The translations under genes and the position numbers were made by a program. DNA of 64,000 bases, taken from contig NZ_CP163435.1 of NCBI RefSeq assembly GCF_041051975.1, positions 2,666,001 to 2,730,000 on the forward strand. The letters are read 5' to 3'. This document shows positions 1 to 8,494 of the stretch, one piece after another (the first letter of the stretch is position 1; each line of letters begins with the position of its first letter). Below the pieces are notes generated by a model. The model was not told the origin of the DNA and ran no database searches. It saw only the letters and a program-made list of their open reading frames with translations. Origin of the DNA: Streptomyces sp. R21 (GTDB lineage: Bacteria; Actinomycetota; Actinomycetes; Streptomycetales; Streptomycetaceae).

Positions 1-60
1 TCGCCGTTCACCGCTTCACTCTAAGTGGGGGCGGAGCCGTCGCGACGGCCAGCCCCCGCC

Positions 61-108
61 CGGCGTACGGCCTCACCCACGAAGGGCAGGGGACGAGGCC
101 GTACGCCG
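61..108 (-). terminator. Hairpin terminator of the pgs-like cluster
   Basis: A 14-bp perfect inverted repeat (61-74 with 95-108, 20-nt loop) lies immediately after the stop of the leftward NlpC/P60 gene. No U-tract is present, as is common in Streptomyces. A further palindrome (GCCGTCGCGACGGC) lies beyond it near position 40. Confidence 0.75.
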
Positions 109-109
109 C

Positions 110-1165
110 TCACAGGCGCTTGGCACTGCGGAACAGCCCGGCGTAGAAGCCGTTGCCGTCGAGCCGCGAGGTACCGCCCTGGTCGCCGATCGTGGGGCCG
201 TTCTGTTCCTTGCGGCTGGAGACGAAGATCTTGTGGCCCTCGGTGTCCGGGCCCAGGTAGATCGCGGAGTGGTCCATGTGATTGCCGGTGCGGTGGTCCA
301 TCTTGAAGAACAGCAGATCGCCGGGCTGGAGGACATCGATGTTCGTCGGCCGGACGTACCAGGGGCTGGGGCCCTGGAGCTTGATGATGTCGACACCGGT
401 CTTGGAGCGGGCCATGGCGTCGGCGGTGCGCGGCAGCCCGTCACCGGTCTCGTTGCCGGACCGCAGGGGGTAACGGGCACGGTAGCCGTAGACCAGACGC
501 AGGTAGCCGGAGCAGTCCACGGAGCGCAGGCGGTCGGCGCTCGGCTGCTTCGTGGTGCCGTCCCGGAAGGTGTACGGGATGCCCAGGTAGTCGTAGAAGT
601 CGGTCTGTTCGGCCCGGTCCACGCCGTCGGCCTTGAGGGGCCCGTAGAACGCGTGGCCCTCGTACTGGACCCCCTGGTCGTCCTTCTTGACCGGCGCGCC
701 CGGCGTGTACTGGAAGGCGAACGCGAAGATGTCGTCCTCCTCGCTGCCGTTGTACTGCTTGAACCAGTCCTTGTACCACTGCTGCTTCTCGGCGCCCTTG
801 GTCCAGGGCTCCGGCAGGAGGCGCACCCAGTCGTTGGTGACCACCTTGGTGCTGGTGTTGGACGGTTCGGTGAAGGTCCGCGTGGGGCCCTTGAGCGTGG
901 CGGTGCGGGCTCCGTCCGTGTAGGTGGCGATGACCGCGCCCTTGCCGTCGCGCAGCACCGAGCGCGCCGGGTTGTTCAGCCGCTCCCAGGTCTCTTTGCC
1001 GGTCGCATTGCCCGAGCCCTGCTGGGCGTTGTCGGTGACCGACTGGGTGGCCGGGACCTTCGCCTGCTCGTCCTTGCGCAGTTCGTAGGTGAAGTAGGCG
1101 CTGCTCGCGAGCAGCGCCAGGACCGTCGCGGCGTGGACGACGGGGCGGCCTTTGCGCTTCGCCAT
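110..1165 (-). CDS. NlpC/P60-like cell-surface peptidase, last gene of the PGA-type cluster
   Basis: A 351-residue protein with an N-terminal membrane anchor or uncleaved signal (about residues 11-27) and a C-terminal papain-like NlpC/P60 domain. The likely nucleophile is Cys218 in VDCSGYLRL and the likely base is His299 in MDHSAIYLG, with the PGDLLFF motif between them. This family cuts gamma-D-glutamyl bonds in peptidoglycan, and in Bacillus the related PgdS cuts poly-gamma-glutamate. Residues 40-200 match nothing I recognise. The ATG is preceded by GGAG at suitable spacing. It lies 37 bp downstream of pgsC in the same direction, so it may trim or release the polymer made by PgsBC or remodel the wall around it. 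The substrate is inferred from context only. Confidence 0.75.
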   Translation of the reverse strand: MAKRKGRPVVHAATVLALLASSAYFTYELRKDEQAKVPATQSVTDNAQQGSGNATGKETWERLNNPARSVLRDGKGAVIATYTDGARTATLKGPTRTFTEPSNTSTKVVTNDWVRLLPEPWTKGAEKQQWYKDWFKQYNGSEEDDIFAFAFQYTPGAPVKKDDQGVQYEGHAFYGPLKADGVDRAEQTDFYDYLGIPYTFRDGTTKQPSADRLRSVDCSGYLRLVYGYRARYPLRSGNETGDGLPRTADAMARSKTGVDIIKLQGPSPWYVRPTNIDVLQPGDLLFFKMDHRTGNHMDHSAIYLGPDTEGHKIFVSSRKEQNGPTIGDQGGTSRLDGNGFYAGLFRSAKRL

Positions 1166-1202
1166 GATGAGGGCTCCAGGATTGCGTCGAGTACAGGCAG
1201 GT

Positions 1203-1685
1203 TCAGGCGGACGGCAGAGCGCCCAGAAGGATTCCGGCGGTCAGGACCACATAGGTGGCCAGGGTGACCGCTCCGGTGGACAGCAGCGTCGCGCCCTTGG
1301 GCTGACGCACCAGCTGATAGCCGATCAGGCCCGGGACGATGAAGCCGAGCGTCTGGTTGGCGTACAGCAGCGGGAACTCCATCTGCAGCACGATGATCAC
1401 GGTCGCCTGGATGAGCACGCCGCTGAGCACCACGGTCGCGAACAGCCGCTTCCCGTAAAGGATCACGAAACGCTGCAGCAGCAGCGTGGTGACGTACGTC
1501 AGCACGGTCACCCCGAGCACCAGCGCGGCCCGCTGCAGGTCCTCGATCAGGGTGAGCGCGAGCCAGCCCGGCGTGATCATGCCGCCCGGCGACAGGTTGG
1601 TCGTCAGGTAGCACATGAGCGAGAACATCAGGCCCAGGCCGATGCCGATCGCGGCGATCTCGGGGGTGAGGACGGAGGGGATCAA
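1203..1685 (-). CDS. pgsC: PgsC/CapC-like poly-gamma-glutamate synthase membrane subunit
   Basis: A 160-residue, highly hydrophobic protein with about five membrane segments, matching the size of PgsC/CapC (about 150 residues). It contains the family-typical N-terminal TPEIAAIGIGLGLMF and NLSPGGMITPGWLA stretches and the GLIGYQL region. The start is TTG at 1683-1685 with AGGAGA eight bases upstream; its last two bases plus the next form the pgsB stop (TTGA overlap), so the two are translationally coupled. Longer upstream readings run through pgsB in another frame and are not credible. In the known system PgsC forms the membrane complex with PgsB that polymerises glutamate through amide bonds. 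Confidence 0.85.
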   Translation of the reverse strand: MIPSVLTPEIAAIGIGLGLMFSLMCYLTTNLSPGGMITPGWLALTLIEDLQRAALVLGVTVLTYVTTLLLQRFVILYGKRLFATVVLSGVLIQATVIIVLQMEFPLLYANQTLGFIVPGLIGYQLVRQPKGATLLSTGAVTLATYVVLTAGILLGALPSA

Positions 1686-3295
1686 CGCTGTTCTCCTGGG
1701 CTGTGCCACTGCTGGCTGTCGTCGTCGGAAGACTGGGGAGGTACGCGGGGTTCGAACAGCCCGCGGGTCTGGTCCTGTCCGGCCCGGGGGCCGGTGTCCG
1801 GGCGCGCCTGCGGCACGGCGGAGGCGGGCTGCTCGCCGTAGTACGGCTGCGGCCACGGGTCGTTCGGGTTCGGGTACGGCTGCCCGTGCCCCGCCTGGCT
1901 CGCCCGATCCCGGTCCTGGTGTGCGGCGTCGCGCTGTACGGGGATCTGCGGGACGTACGGCTGCTGGGTGTAGCGCGACTCGTACGCCTGCGGGTAGCCC
2001 TGGTACGGGTCGATGCGCGGCGCGTACAGCTGCACGGTCTCGACGTGCTCGACCACGGCGGGCGCCGCCCCCGCGACGTCGGTCGACGCCTCGGCCACGG
2101 GCTCGTCGGCGCTGTCGTCCGGCGGGAGTTCGGCGAGGTGCTCCAGCAGGATCTCGCCCTGGCCGTGGATGTTGCCGATCGCCACCAGTGAGGAGTCCGG
2201 GCCGAGCTGCTCCAGCAGCCGGGCCATGAACTCCTCCGGGTCACGCTTGTCGCCGCCGAGGTCGACGGCGCGCGAGCGGAACTCCGCGGGGATGGCGTCG
2301 ATGGCGGACTTGGCCGGGTGGCCGATGACGAAGACGTGCTCGGGGTCGAGTTCGGGGATGATCTCGCCCATCTGCCCGTTGCGTTCGACGCGGTCGGGGC
2401 GGCAGTTGATGACCACGTTGAGCGGCCGGTGGACGGCGCCGAGGTCGAGCAGCTGGTTGATGTTCATCAGCGTCGACTCGGGGTCGTTGGCCGCGAAGAC
2501 GTTGGCGAAGCGCACCTTCTTCCCCTCGGGCGTCAGATAGCGCTCGACGGAGAGGACACCGGGGTCCGGCGGGGCCTCGTACATGCCCGTCAAGGCCGTC
2601 TCCCGGTCGACGCCGAGCAGTTCGGCGACGGTCAGCGCGATGGCCACGTTCTCCTTGAAGGTGAACCAGCTGAAACCGCGCAGCTCCTCGTCGCTGACCG
2701 TCTCCGGGTCGGCGTAGATCAGCTGGCAGTTCCGGGCGTCCGCCTCCTCCTGGAGGATGTCGAAACGGTCCTTCTCGGCGGTGACGCAGATGCCGTCCTC
2801 CGGCATCGAGCGGCACAGCGAGCGGGCCACGTCGTCCAGGGTGGGGCCCATCTCGGCGAGGTGGTCCTCACGGACGTTGCACAGCACGCCGATCGTGGAG
2901 CGGATCAGCTTGGACTGGTTGATCTCCTGAAGGGCCGGCATGACGGCCATGCACTCGATGACGAGCGCGTCCGGCTGGTACGCGGCGGCCCGCCGCACGA
3001 TGCCGATCTGCTCGACGACGTTGGCGATGCCGAACTTGCGGTAGACCGGCTCCTCGGTGGCGTCCGGGTGGATGAACCGGGCCGCGGTGCCGGTCGTCTT
3101 GGCGACGGTGACCAGGTCACCGCCGCGCAGGGCGCCCGCGCACAGCCGGGTGATGGAGGACTTGCCGCGGATGCCGTTGACCAGGACCCGGGTGGGTATG
3201 TGGTCCAGGTTGGTGAAGTGCCGGCGCTGCTCCACGATGCCCGCTATGAGCAGGATCGCGCAGCAGACCAGCAGCACGGTGTAGAGGAAGAGCAC
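1682..3295 (-). CDS. pgsB: PgsB/CapB-like poly-gamma-glutamate synthase ATPase with extra C-terminal tail
   Basis: A 537-residue amide ligase of the Mur-ligase fold. An N-terminal membrane helix (residues 1-20) is followed by the ATP-binding GIRGKSS motif at 41-47, then AKTTGT and a conserved core to about residue 395. Bacillus PgsB is about 393 residues, so some 140 residues are extra. That tail is low-complexity, rich in Pro, Gln, Tyr and Asp, and looks disordered. The GTG start has AAGGAA upstream and lies 6 bp after the sensor-like gene. The enzyme would activate a carboxylate with ATP and extend a polyamide chain at the inner membrane face. Glutamate as substrate is inferred from the family; another amino acid is possible. 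Confidence 0.85.
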   Translation of the reverse strand: MLFLYTVLLVCCAILLIAGIVEQRRHFTNLDHIPTRVLVNGIRGKSSITRLCAGALRGGDLVTVAKTTGTAARFIHPDATEEPVYRKFGIANVVEQIGIVRRAAAYQPDALVIECMAVMPALQEINQSKLIRSTIGVLCNVREDHLAEMGPTLDDVARSLCRSMPEDGICVTAEKDRFDILQEEADARNCQLIYADPETVSDEELRGFSWFTFKENVAIALTVAELLGVDRETALTGMYEAPPDPGVLSVERYLTPEGKKVRFANVFAANDPESTLMNINQLLDLGAVHRPLNVVINCRPDRVERNGQMGEIIPELDPEHVFVIGHPAKSAIDAIPAEFRSRAVDLGGDKRDPEEFMARLLEQLGPDSSLVAIGNIHGQGEILLEHLAELPPDDSADEPVAEASTDVAGAAPAVVEHVETVQLYAPRIDPYQGYPQAYESRYTQQPYVPQIPVQRDAAHQDRDRASQAGHGQPYPNPNDPWPQPYYGEQPASAVPQARPDTGPRAGQDQTRGLFEPRVPPQSSDDDSQQWHSPGEQR

Positions 3296-3301
3296 AGGTG
3301 A

Positions 3302-5623
3302 TCAGTTCCTTGTGTACTGCTGCGGCGCGGACTGCTGCGGCGCGGGCTGCCGGGGCGGGGTGCGGCGGGGCTGCTGCCGGCGCTGGTCCTGCAGCTGCTG
3401 CCGGATGAGTTCCAGGGAGCGGGTGACGGCTCCGACCTCGTCGTGGTGCTGCGGGAAGAGCACGGTCTTGCGGTCTCCCCCGGCGAGCGCCTCGGCTCCG
3501 TCGGCCAGCGCGCGCAGGGGCCGGGCCACCACGATGTGCAGCCAGCCCAGACAGGCGACGGCCGCGGTGGCGCCGAGCAGCCCGGCGAGGACGGTGCGGT
3601 TCTGGGACTCGTAGCCGGGGATGGCGAGCCGGCTGGCGGGCTGCCAGCTGACCACGCTCCAGCCGAGCTTCTGGGCGGAGCCGCTGCCGGAGAACGGCGC
3701 GGCGGCGGCGATCCGCACCCCGTGCGCGTGGTAGAGCACACCGTTGGGCCGCGCCTTCTTGCCGAGCCGCTGGGCGCTGGCCGAGACGAGGTCCCTCAGG
3801 TTGTCGTCGGGCAGCGACTGGAAGGCGAGGAAGCCCGTGTTGCCGGCGATGATCTTGCGCTCGTCGTCCACGAGCCGGACCACGCCCAGGCCCGGCCGGT
3901 TCAGCAGGGCGTTGAGGAACTCGACGCGGAACTCGCCGACCAGATAACTGCCCTTGCTGCCCGGGATCGCGGCGCCGCCCACGACGACGGGCTCCTTGCC
4001 GCCGTGACCCAGCAGCCGGAGCGGGGTGCTGGAGGCCCGCTTGGACTTGATCACCCGGGGCTCCTTGCCCTCCCGGGCCAGGACCTCACCGGAGGAGTCG
4101 ACGACGTAGAGCGAGCGGTAGCGCTGGTTCTCGTTGATGGTGCGTTCCAGCACATCGCCCATGGCTTCCGGGGTCCGGTTGCCGACCAGCGACGCGACGG
4201 ACTGCAGGTCGGCGTCACCCTCGTTGAGCGCGCGACGCACTCGGTCGCTGAGCGTCTGGGTGCGTTCGCGCTGGTCGCTGACGAGTTGCTGCGGTACGAC
4301 GGCCGTGCTGTCCGCGCGGTTGAGCAGCAGCATCAGCGGTGCGCACCAGGCCAGCAGCAGGGCCGCGCTCACCACCAGCAGGGCCCGGGTGCCCACCCGG
4401 CGCAGTCCGCGCGGACGCGGCGCCGGGCTGGAGGCTTCGGCGGACTCGCTGACCAGCTGCCGGCGCAACTGCTCCAGGGTGTTGCCGATGCGGTGCGCCT
4501 CACCGTAGCCCGGGACGGTGACGGGCCGGGTCAGGTCGCCCCGGGTGAGCCGGCGGGACTCCAGGAACAGCCGGATGAGCGGGCGTTGCACGGTTCCCAG
4601 CAGTACCGCGACGGCCAGTGCGCCGACGATGAGCAGCGCGCCGGCCGCCAGCAGACCGAACACCGAGGAATGCGTACGGGTGGGGTCCTCGGGCACCTTG
4701 ACCATGGCGACGACGGAGAGGCCGAGCCCGGAAGCGGTGCTGACTTCGCCGGGCTGGGGCGAGGTCAGCGTGGCGTATCCGGCAACGGACCGGTCGCTCA
4801 GCAGCTTCCCGCCGAGCAGGCTGCCACTGACGCCCTGGTAGCCCGCGGTGCCGGGCTCCTTGCTGCTGCGCGGATCCTGCTGCGCCTTGCGGGCCGTGGT
4901 CTGGGCGAAGTCCTTGAGCTGCTTGCGGGAGTCCTTGATGTCCTTGCGGTCGATGCTGTTGCGCGCCTGCTCGGGTTCGGGGATGCCGTCGCTGCTGAGG
5001 ATCGCGCCGTCGCGGTCGACCACGGCGATGGAGCGGAAATCGCCGAGGCTGATACCGGGGAACTTCAGGTTGCTGGAGGTCACCAGCAGCAGCTGCGGCT
5101 TGCCCGGCCAGGTCAGCAGCCCGAAGGACAGCAGACGAACCTCGCCGTTCTTCAGCCGGACCATGCGCGGGGCCAGTCCGTCCGCGCCGCCGAGTGCGGA
5201 GGTGTTCACGGAGGTCAGCGGCACCGTCTCGCCGCGGGCCGCGACCAGCTTGTTGCTGCGGATCTCGACGACGGCGGTGCCCACCCACTTCTGGTAGGTG
5301 TTGCCGAGCTTGTCGAGGACGGCGTCGCTGGAGACCGGCTGTCCGGCGCTGAACAACGTGGCGGACCGGGTGACGTCGGTGACGGACTCGTCGATGGAGG
5401 CACGCAGCGCGATGGCGCCGTCCTCCGCGAAGTGCTGTTGGGACGTCAGCACCGCCTTCGGCACTCCGGCGTTGTCGACGCGTCCCAGCACGAGTGCTGT
5501 GACGGCGGCAAGCGTCAGGAGGAGCACCGACAGGACCGCGATCGGCGGGCGGATGCCTCCGATCAGCGACATGTCGGCACGACGGCGGGCTCGATGGTGC
5601 CGCGCCGGGGGCGGTGACGCCAC
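3302..5623 (-). CDS. Membrane protein with two cache-like/HAMP sensor units in tandem
   Basis: A 773-residue protein built as an internal duplication. TM1 (about 25-47), an extracytoplasmic domain, TM2 (about 320-345) and a HAMP-like segment to about 395 are followed by TM3 (about 412-435), a second extracytoplasmic domain, TM4 (about 680-700) and a second HAMP-like segment (RPLRALADGAEALAGGD). The end is Gln/Pro/Arg-rich. No kinase, methyl-accepting or cyclase output domain is present. A GTG start with AGAGGA upstream is preferred; an ATG 17 codons later lacks a ribosome site. It sits 6 bp before pgsB, so it is probably part of the same operon and may sense or organise polymer synthesis. The role is inferred from position only. 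Confidence 0.7.
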   Translation of the reverse strand: MASPPPARHHRARRRADMSLIGGIRPPIAVLSVLLLTLAAVTALVLGRVDNAGVPKAVLTSQQHFAEDGAIALRASIDESVTDVTRSATLFSAGQPVSSDAVLDKLGNTYQKWVGTAVVEIRSNKLVAARGETVPLTSVNTSALGGADGLAPRMVRLKNGEVRLLSFGLLTWPGKPQLLLVTSSNLKFPGISLGDFRSIAVVDRDGAILSSDGIPEPEQARNSIDRKDIKDSRKQLKDFAQTTARKAQQDPRSSKEPGTAGYQGVSGSLLGGKLLSDRSVAGYATLTSPQPGEVSTASGLGLSVVAMVKVPEDPTRTHSSVFGLLAAGALLIVGALAVAVLLGTVQRPLIRLFLESRRLTRGDLTRPVTVPGYGEAHRIGNTLEQLRRQLVSESAEASSPAPRPRGLRRVGTRALLVVSAALLLAWCAPLMLLLNRADSTAVVPQQLVSDQRERTQTLSDRVRRALNEGDADLQSVASLVGNRTPEAMGDVLERTINENQRYRSLYVVDSSGEVLAREGKEPRVIKSKRASSTPLRLLGHGGKEPVVVGGAAIPGSKGSYLVGEFRVEFLNALLNRPGLGVVRLVDDERKIIAGNTGFLAFQSLPDDNLRDLVSASAQRLGKKARPNGVLYHAHGVRIAAAAPFSGSGSAQKLGWSVVSWQPASRLAIPGYESQNRTVLAGLLGATAAVACLGWLHIVVARPLRALADGAEALAGGDRKTVLFPQHHDEVGAVTRSLELIRQQLQDQRRQQPRRTPPRQPAPQQSAPQQYTRN

Positions 5624-5830
5624 AGGAGGGTCCTCTCAGGGGTGCGGGACGGCCAGTTCCGCACAGGAAATCGGGAACGTTGTTCGATTACGGGTGTATT
5701 GCGGGCGCGCCCGTCTCACGGGTGCACCCGCAGCACTCAGACTGGTAGGAGGCCCTCAGAGTTGCGCAGGTTGCTTTGTGATGTACGCAACATTCGCGTT
5801 TAGTCGGTCAGGATCGGGCACGCATGCACA

Positions 5831-7051
5831 TTAATCGGGCAGCGAGGTCAGTGCCTTCAGGCCGTCCTTGGCCGCGCCACGGTTGAGCAGAGTGCCCTCC
5901 GTGCGTTCGAACGCGAGCCGCAGCCGGGCCCGCTGGGCGTCCGTGAGGTCCTGGTCGTCCCGGAGCGCGGTCGCCACGTCCAGCAGGCGGTAGTCCCGCA
6001 CGTCGTCGTCCTTGTAGGTGGCCTGGCCGCCGTCCCTCTCGTTCTCGGCGTCCGGCGGGATCATCAGCAGCGTCGGCTCGAAGCGGGGCTGCACCTGCCA
6101 GTTGCCCTTGCCGTGCTCGGTGAACGTGAACCAGGTGATCACGCCCTCCTCGGTCAGCCCCGTCGGCACCTCGTGCCGGGCGATCTGGTTGCCGAGGCCG
6201 TAGGTCACCCAGGTTCCGTCGACCTTCTCCATCGGCTCCACGACGTGCGCGTGGTGGCCGATGACCAGATTGATGCCCGTGTGGCGGGCGATCTGCCGGG
6301 CGAAGGAGAGCTGCGAGGACGAGGGCTCCGGGTGGTGCTCGCGGCCCCAGTGCAGGGAGAGGATCACCACTTCGGCACCGGCCTTGCGGGCCCGCTGCTC
6401 AGCGGCCTTGATCCGGCCCAGATCCTGCTGGTTGGCGAGCCAGGGCTTGTCCTTCGGCATCTTGTGGGGCTCGTTGAAGCCGTACGCGAACGATATCTGG
6501 GCGACCTTGACACCCTTGACGTCCATGATCAGCGGGGTGAGCGAATCCTTCTTCGTCCGGAAGGAACCCGTGTGCTTCAGGCCCGCGGCATCCAGCCCGT
6601 CCAGGGTGCGCTTCACGCCCTCATACCCGTGGTCGAGCGTGTGATTGGAAGCGGTGGAGCAGGTGTCGTAGCCGACGCTCTTGATCGTCTTCGCGACCTG
6701 CGGCGGCACCTGGAAGTCCGGGAAGCCCTCGAACGGGCCCTTCGGCGCGCCCATCACCGGCTCGAAGTGACAGATCGCCAGGTCCGCCTTGCTGATCACC
6801 GGCTTGATGCCGGCCATCATCGGCCCGAAGTCCAGCCCGTCCACGCCCTTGCCGGTGCGCTTGGCGTCCTTGCGCGCCTGGTCCACCAGCTCGGGGTGCA
6901 TCAGGATGTCCCCGGCTGCCGCGACGGTGAAGGAGCGCCCGCCGCTCTGGTCGTCCCCGCCGTCCGAGACGAGGCCGCAGCCGGACAGGGCGGCGACGAG
7001 GGAGAGCGGGGTCAGCAGGCTCAGCAGGGTGCGGCTACGGCGTCTGTTCAC
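5831..7051 (-). CDS. capA: CapA/PgsA-like lipoprotein of the metallophosphoesterase fold
   Basis: A 406-residue CapA-family protein. A lipoprotein signal ends in ALSGC (Cys25), followed by the family motifs AAAGDILMHPELV, a LAICHFEPV stretch (NLE in many members), the SNHTLDHG motif, SLHWGREH and GHHAHVVEP. CapA/PgsA is needed for poly-gamma-glutamate assembly or export in Bacillus; its exact chemistry is unsettled. The GTG start lets the protein begin just before the signal peptide; a longer reading to 7090 would overlap the divergent gene and adds residues unlike a signal peptide. No clear Shine-Dalgarno precedes it. It is 207 bp upstream of the sensor-like gene on the same strand. Confidence 0.85.
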   Translation of the reverse strand: MNRRRSRTLLSLLTPLSLVAALSGCGLVSDGGDDQSGGRSFTVAAAGDILMHPELVDQARKDAKRTGKGVDGLDFGPMMAGIKPVISKADLAICHFEPVMGAPKGPFEGFPDFQVPPQVAKTIKSVGYDTCSTASNHTLDHGYEGVKRTLDGLDAAGLKHTGSFRTKKDSLTPLIMDVKGVKVAQISFAYGFNEPHKMPKDKPWLANQQDLGRIKAAEQRARKAGAEVVILSLHWGREHHPEPSSSQLSFARQIARHTGINLVIGHHAHVVEPMEKVDGTWVTYGLGNQIARHEVPTGLTEEGVITWFTFTEHGKGNWQVQPRFEPTLLMIPPDAENERDGGQATYKDDDVRDYRLLDVATALRDDQDLTDAQRARLRLAFERTEGTLLNRGAAKDGLKALTSLPD

Positions 7052-7071
7052 CGGGATATCTTGATACAACC

Positions 7072-8049
7072 ATGAGAGCCATCCGCCCACGGATCATAAC
7101 GATCACGACAATACTGCTGGTCGTCGCCGGTCTCGCCGGTGCACTCACCGCCCTCCTCCACACCGACCAAGGCAAGGCCACGGACGGTGCGGGCAAGCAT
7201 GCCGTGAAGGGCGCCAGGGAGATCGACCTGGCGCGCGAAGTGACGGATTACACAAGCCGGTTCGGCGCGGACCACGGCTATCGGCAACCCAGCCGTGCCA
7301 ACCGCGAGGCCATCGCCGGGGCGGTCGGCCTGTTGCTCGACGGGCACCGCAAGGAAGCGGAGCAGACGCTTTCGCAACGGGACTTCACCGTGCGTACCGT
7401 CGTCGACCGCTCCTCCGGAGTCAACTACGCCGAGGTGGCCGACCGCACCGACGCCGCCGTGGCTCCGCGCGGCTGGGGCCGGTTCTACATCGACCTGGAC
7501 CACCACCCCCGCTGGTCCGTGCAGGTCCCGCACCCGGTCTTCGACCGGGGTACCGAGCTGCTGGGCGTGCGGGTGATGCGCGGCTCCCCCGGCGGAGTGC
7601 TGGTGATCGCGGGAGCACACCGCAAAGCCGGAGTCGGGAACTCCGCGGACGTGGCGCACCGCGAGGACACCGTCTTCAGTGCCGTCTGCGCCGAGCTGGC
7701 CCGCCGGGGGATGCCCGGGATCCAGCTGCACGGCTTCGCCGCCTCCTCCGCCCCCGGCTTCGACGTGGTCGCCTCCACCGGGGCTGGACCGACGGGTCGG
7801 CAGGACGGCCGCACGCTGGCCGATGCCTTCCGCGTACGCGGCTTTCACGTGTGCCGGGCCTGGGTCCGGAGCTGCCCGCTGGAGGGCCGGGAGAACGTGC
7901 AGGGCCGCGTCGCCGACGACGACCACGTGCCGTTCCTGCACATCGAGTTCTCCCCCACGGTGCGCGCAGGCGGGCGGCCGGCCGAGCAGGCGTCCGCCGC
8001 GGTGGGCAGGATCACACGCGAGTGGGCGAACACTCCCCTGAGGAACTGA
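7072..8049 (+). CDS. Membrane-anchored protein of unknown function, divergent from capA
   Basis: A 325-residue protein with an N-terminal membrane helix (residues 7-27) and a soluble extracytoplasmic domain. The domain carries scattered His, Asp and Glu in short motifs (VPHPVFD, IAGAHRKAG, DVAHREDTVF, IQLHGF, FLHIEFS) that could build a metal-dependent hydrolase site, but I do not recognise the family. The ATG has no Shine-Dalgarno and only 20 bp separate it from the capA start, so one or both transcripts may be leaderless. The shared control region with capA suggests a role in envelope polymer turnover; this is a guess from context. Confidence 0.7.
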   Translation: MRAIRPRIITITTILLVVAGLAGALTALLHTDQGKATDGAGKHAVKGAREIDLAREVTDYTSRFGADHGYRQPSRANREAIAGAVGLLLDGHRKEAEQTLSQRDFTVRTVVDRSSGVNYAEVADRTDAAVAPRGWGRFYIDLDHHPRWSVQVPHPVFDRGTELLGVRVMRGSPGGVLVIAGAHRKAGVGNSADVAHREDTVFSAVCAELARRGMPGIQLHGFAASSAPGFDVVASTGAGPTGRQDGRTLADAFRVRGFHVCRAWVRSCPLEGRENVQGRVADDDHVPFLHIEFSPTVRAGGRPAEQASAAVGRITREWANTPLRN

Positions 8050-8062
8050 GGCCCTGACGAGC

Positions 8063-8467
8063 ATGACGGACACGGCGGATACGGCGCACACGGCTTCGCC
8101 CCTGCTCATCGTCGACGGCGCGAACGTCGTCGGGTCCGTGCCCGACGGCTGGTGGCGCGACCGCCGTGCGGCCGCCGAACGGCTGCGCGACCGCCTGGTG
8201 CCGTTCGCACGGTCCGGCGCGGGCGGCCTCGCCGGGCCCCTGGAGCTGGTTCTGGTGGTCGAGGGCGCGGCACGCGGTGTGGACTCCGTGCCCGCGGTCC
8301 GCGTCGAGGAGGCGCCCGGCAGCGGCGACGACCGCATCGTGGAGCTGGTGGCCGAGGCCCGGCGCCGTCCCTGCCTGGTCATCACCGCCGACCGTGAACT
8401 GCGGCGCAGGGTCGGCGAGTTGGGCGCCCAGGTCGCAGGGCCGCGCACCTTGCGCGATGAGCCCTGA
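8063..8467 (+). CDS. Small NYN/PIN-type putative ribonuclease
   Basis: A 134-residue protein. The N-terminal LLIVDGANVVGS motif with its Asp, a central Asp pair (GSGDDRIVEL) and a late Asp in VITADRELRRRV are the acidic residues expected of a NYN/PIN nuclease fold, as in the YacP-like group. Such proteins usually cut RNA. It starts 13 bp after the preceding gene and probably shares its transcript. The next gene converges with only 27 bp between stops. Confidence 0.75.
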   Translation: MTDTADTAHTASPLLIVDGANVVGSVPDGWWRDRRAAAERLRDRLVPFARSGAGGLAGPLELVLVVEGAARGVDSVPAVRVEEAPGSGDDRIVELVAEARRRPCLVITADRELRRRVGELGAQVAGPRTLRDEP

Positions 8468-8494
8468 GAGCCGTCCGGGCCCACCGCGCCGCGA

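Noticed and set aside
3443..5617. A 724-codon rightward open frame antisense to the sensor-like gene
   Set aside because: GC-rich third positions leave long open frames on the opposite strand; the translation has no domains, is Gly/Gln/Ala-rich, and lacks a ribosome site. The same applies to the long antisense frames opposite dxs, acnA, the GH92 genes and the catabolic operon.
7049..7090. A longer capA start at 7090
   Set aside because: It would place residues GGWLSWLYQDIP before a normal lipoprotein signal and overlap the divergent gene.
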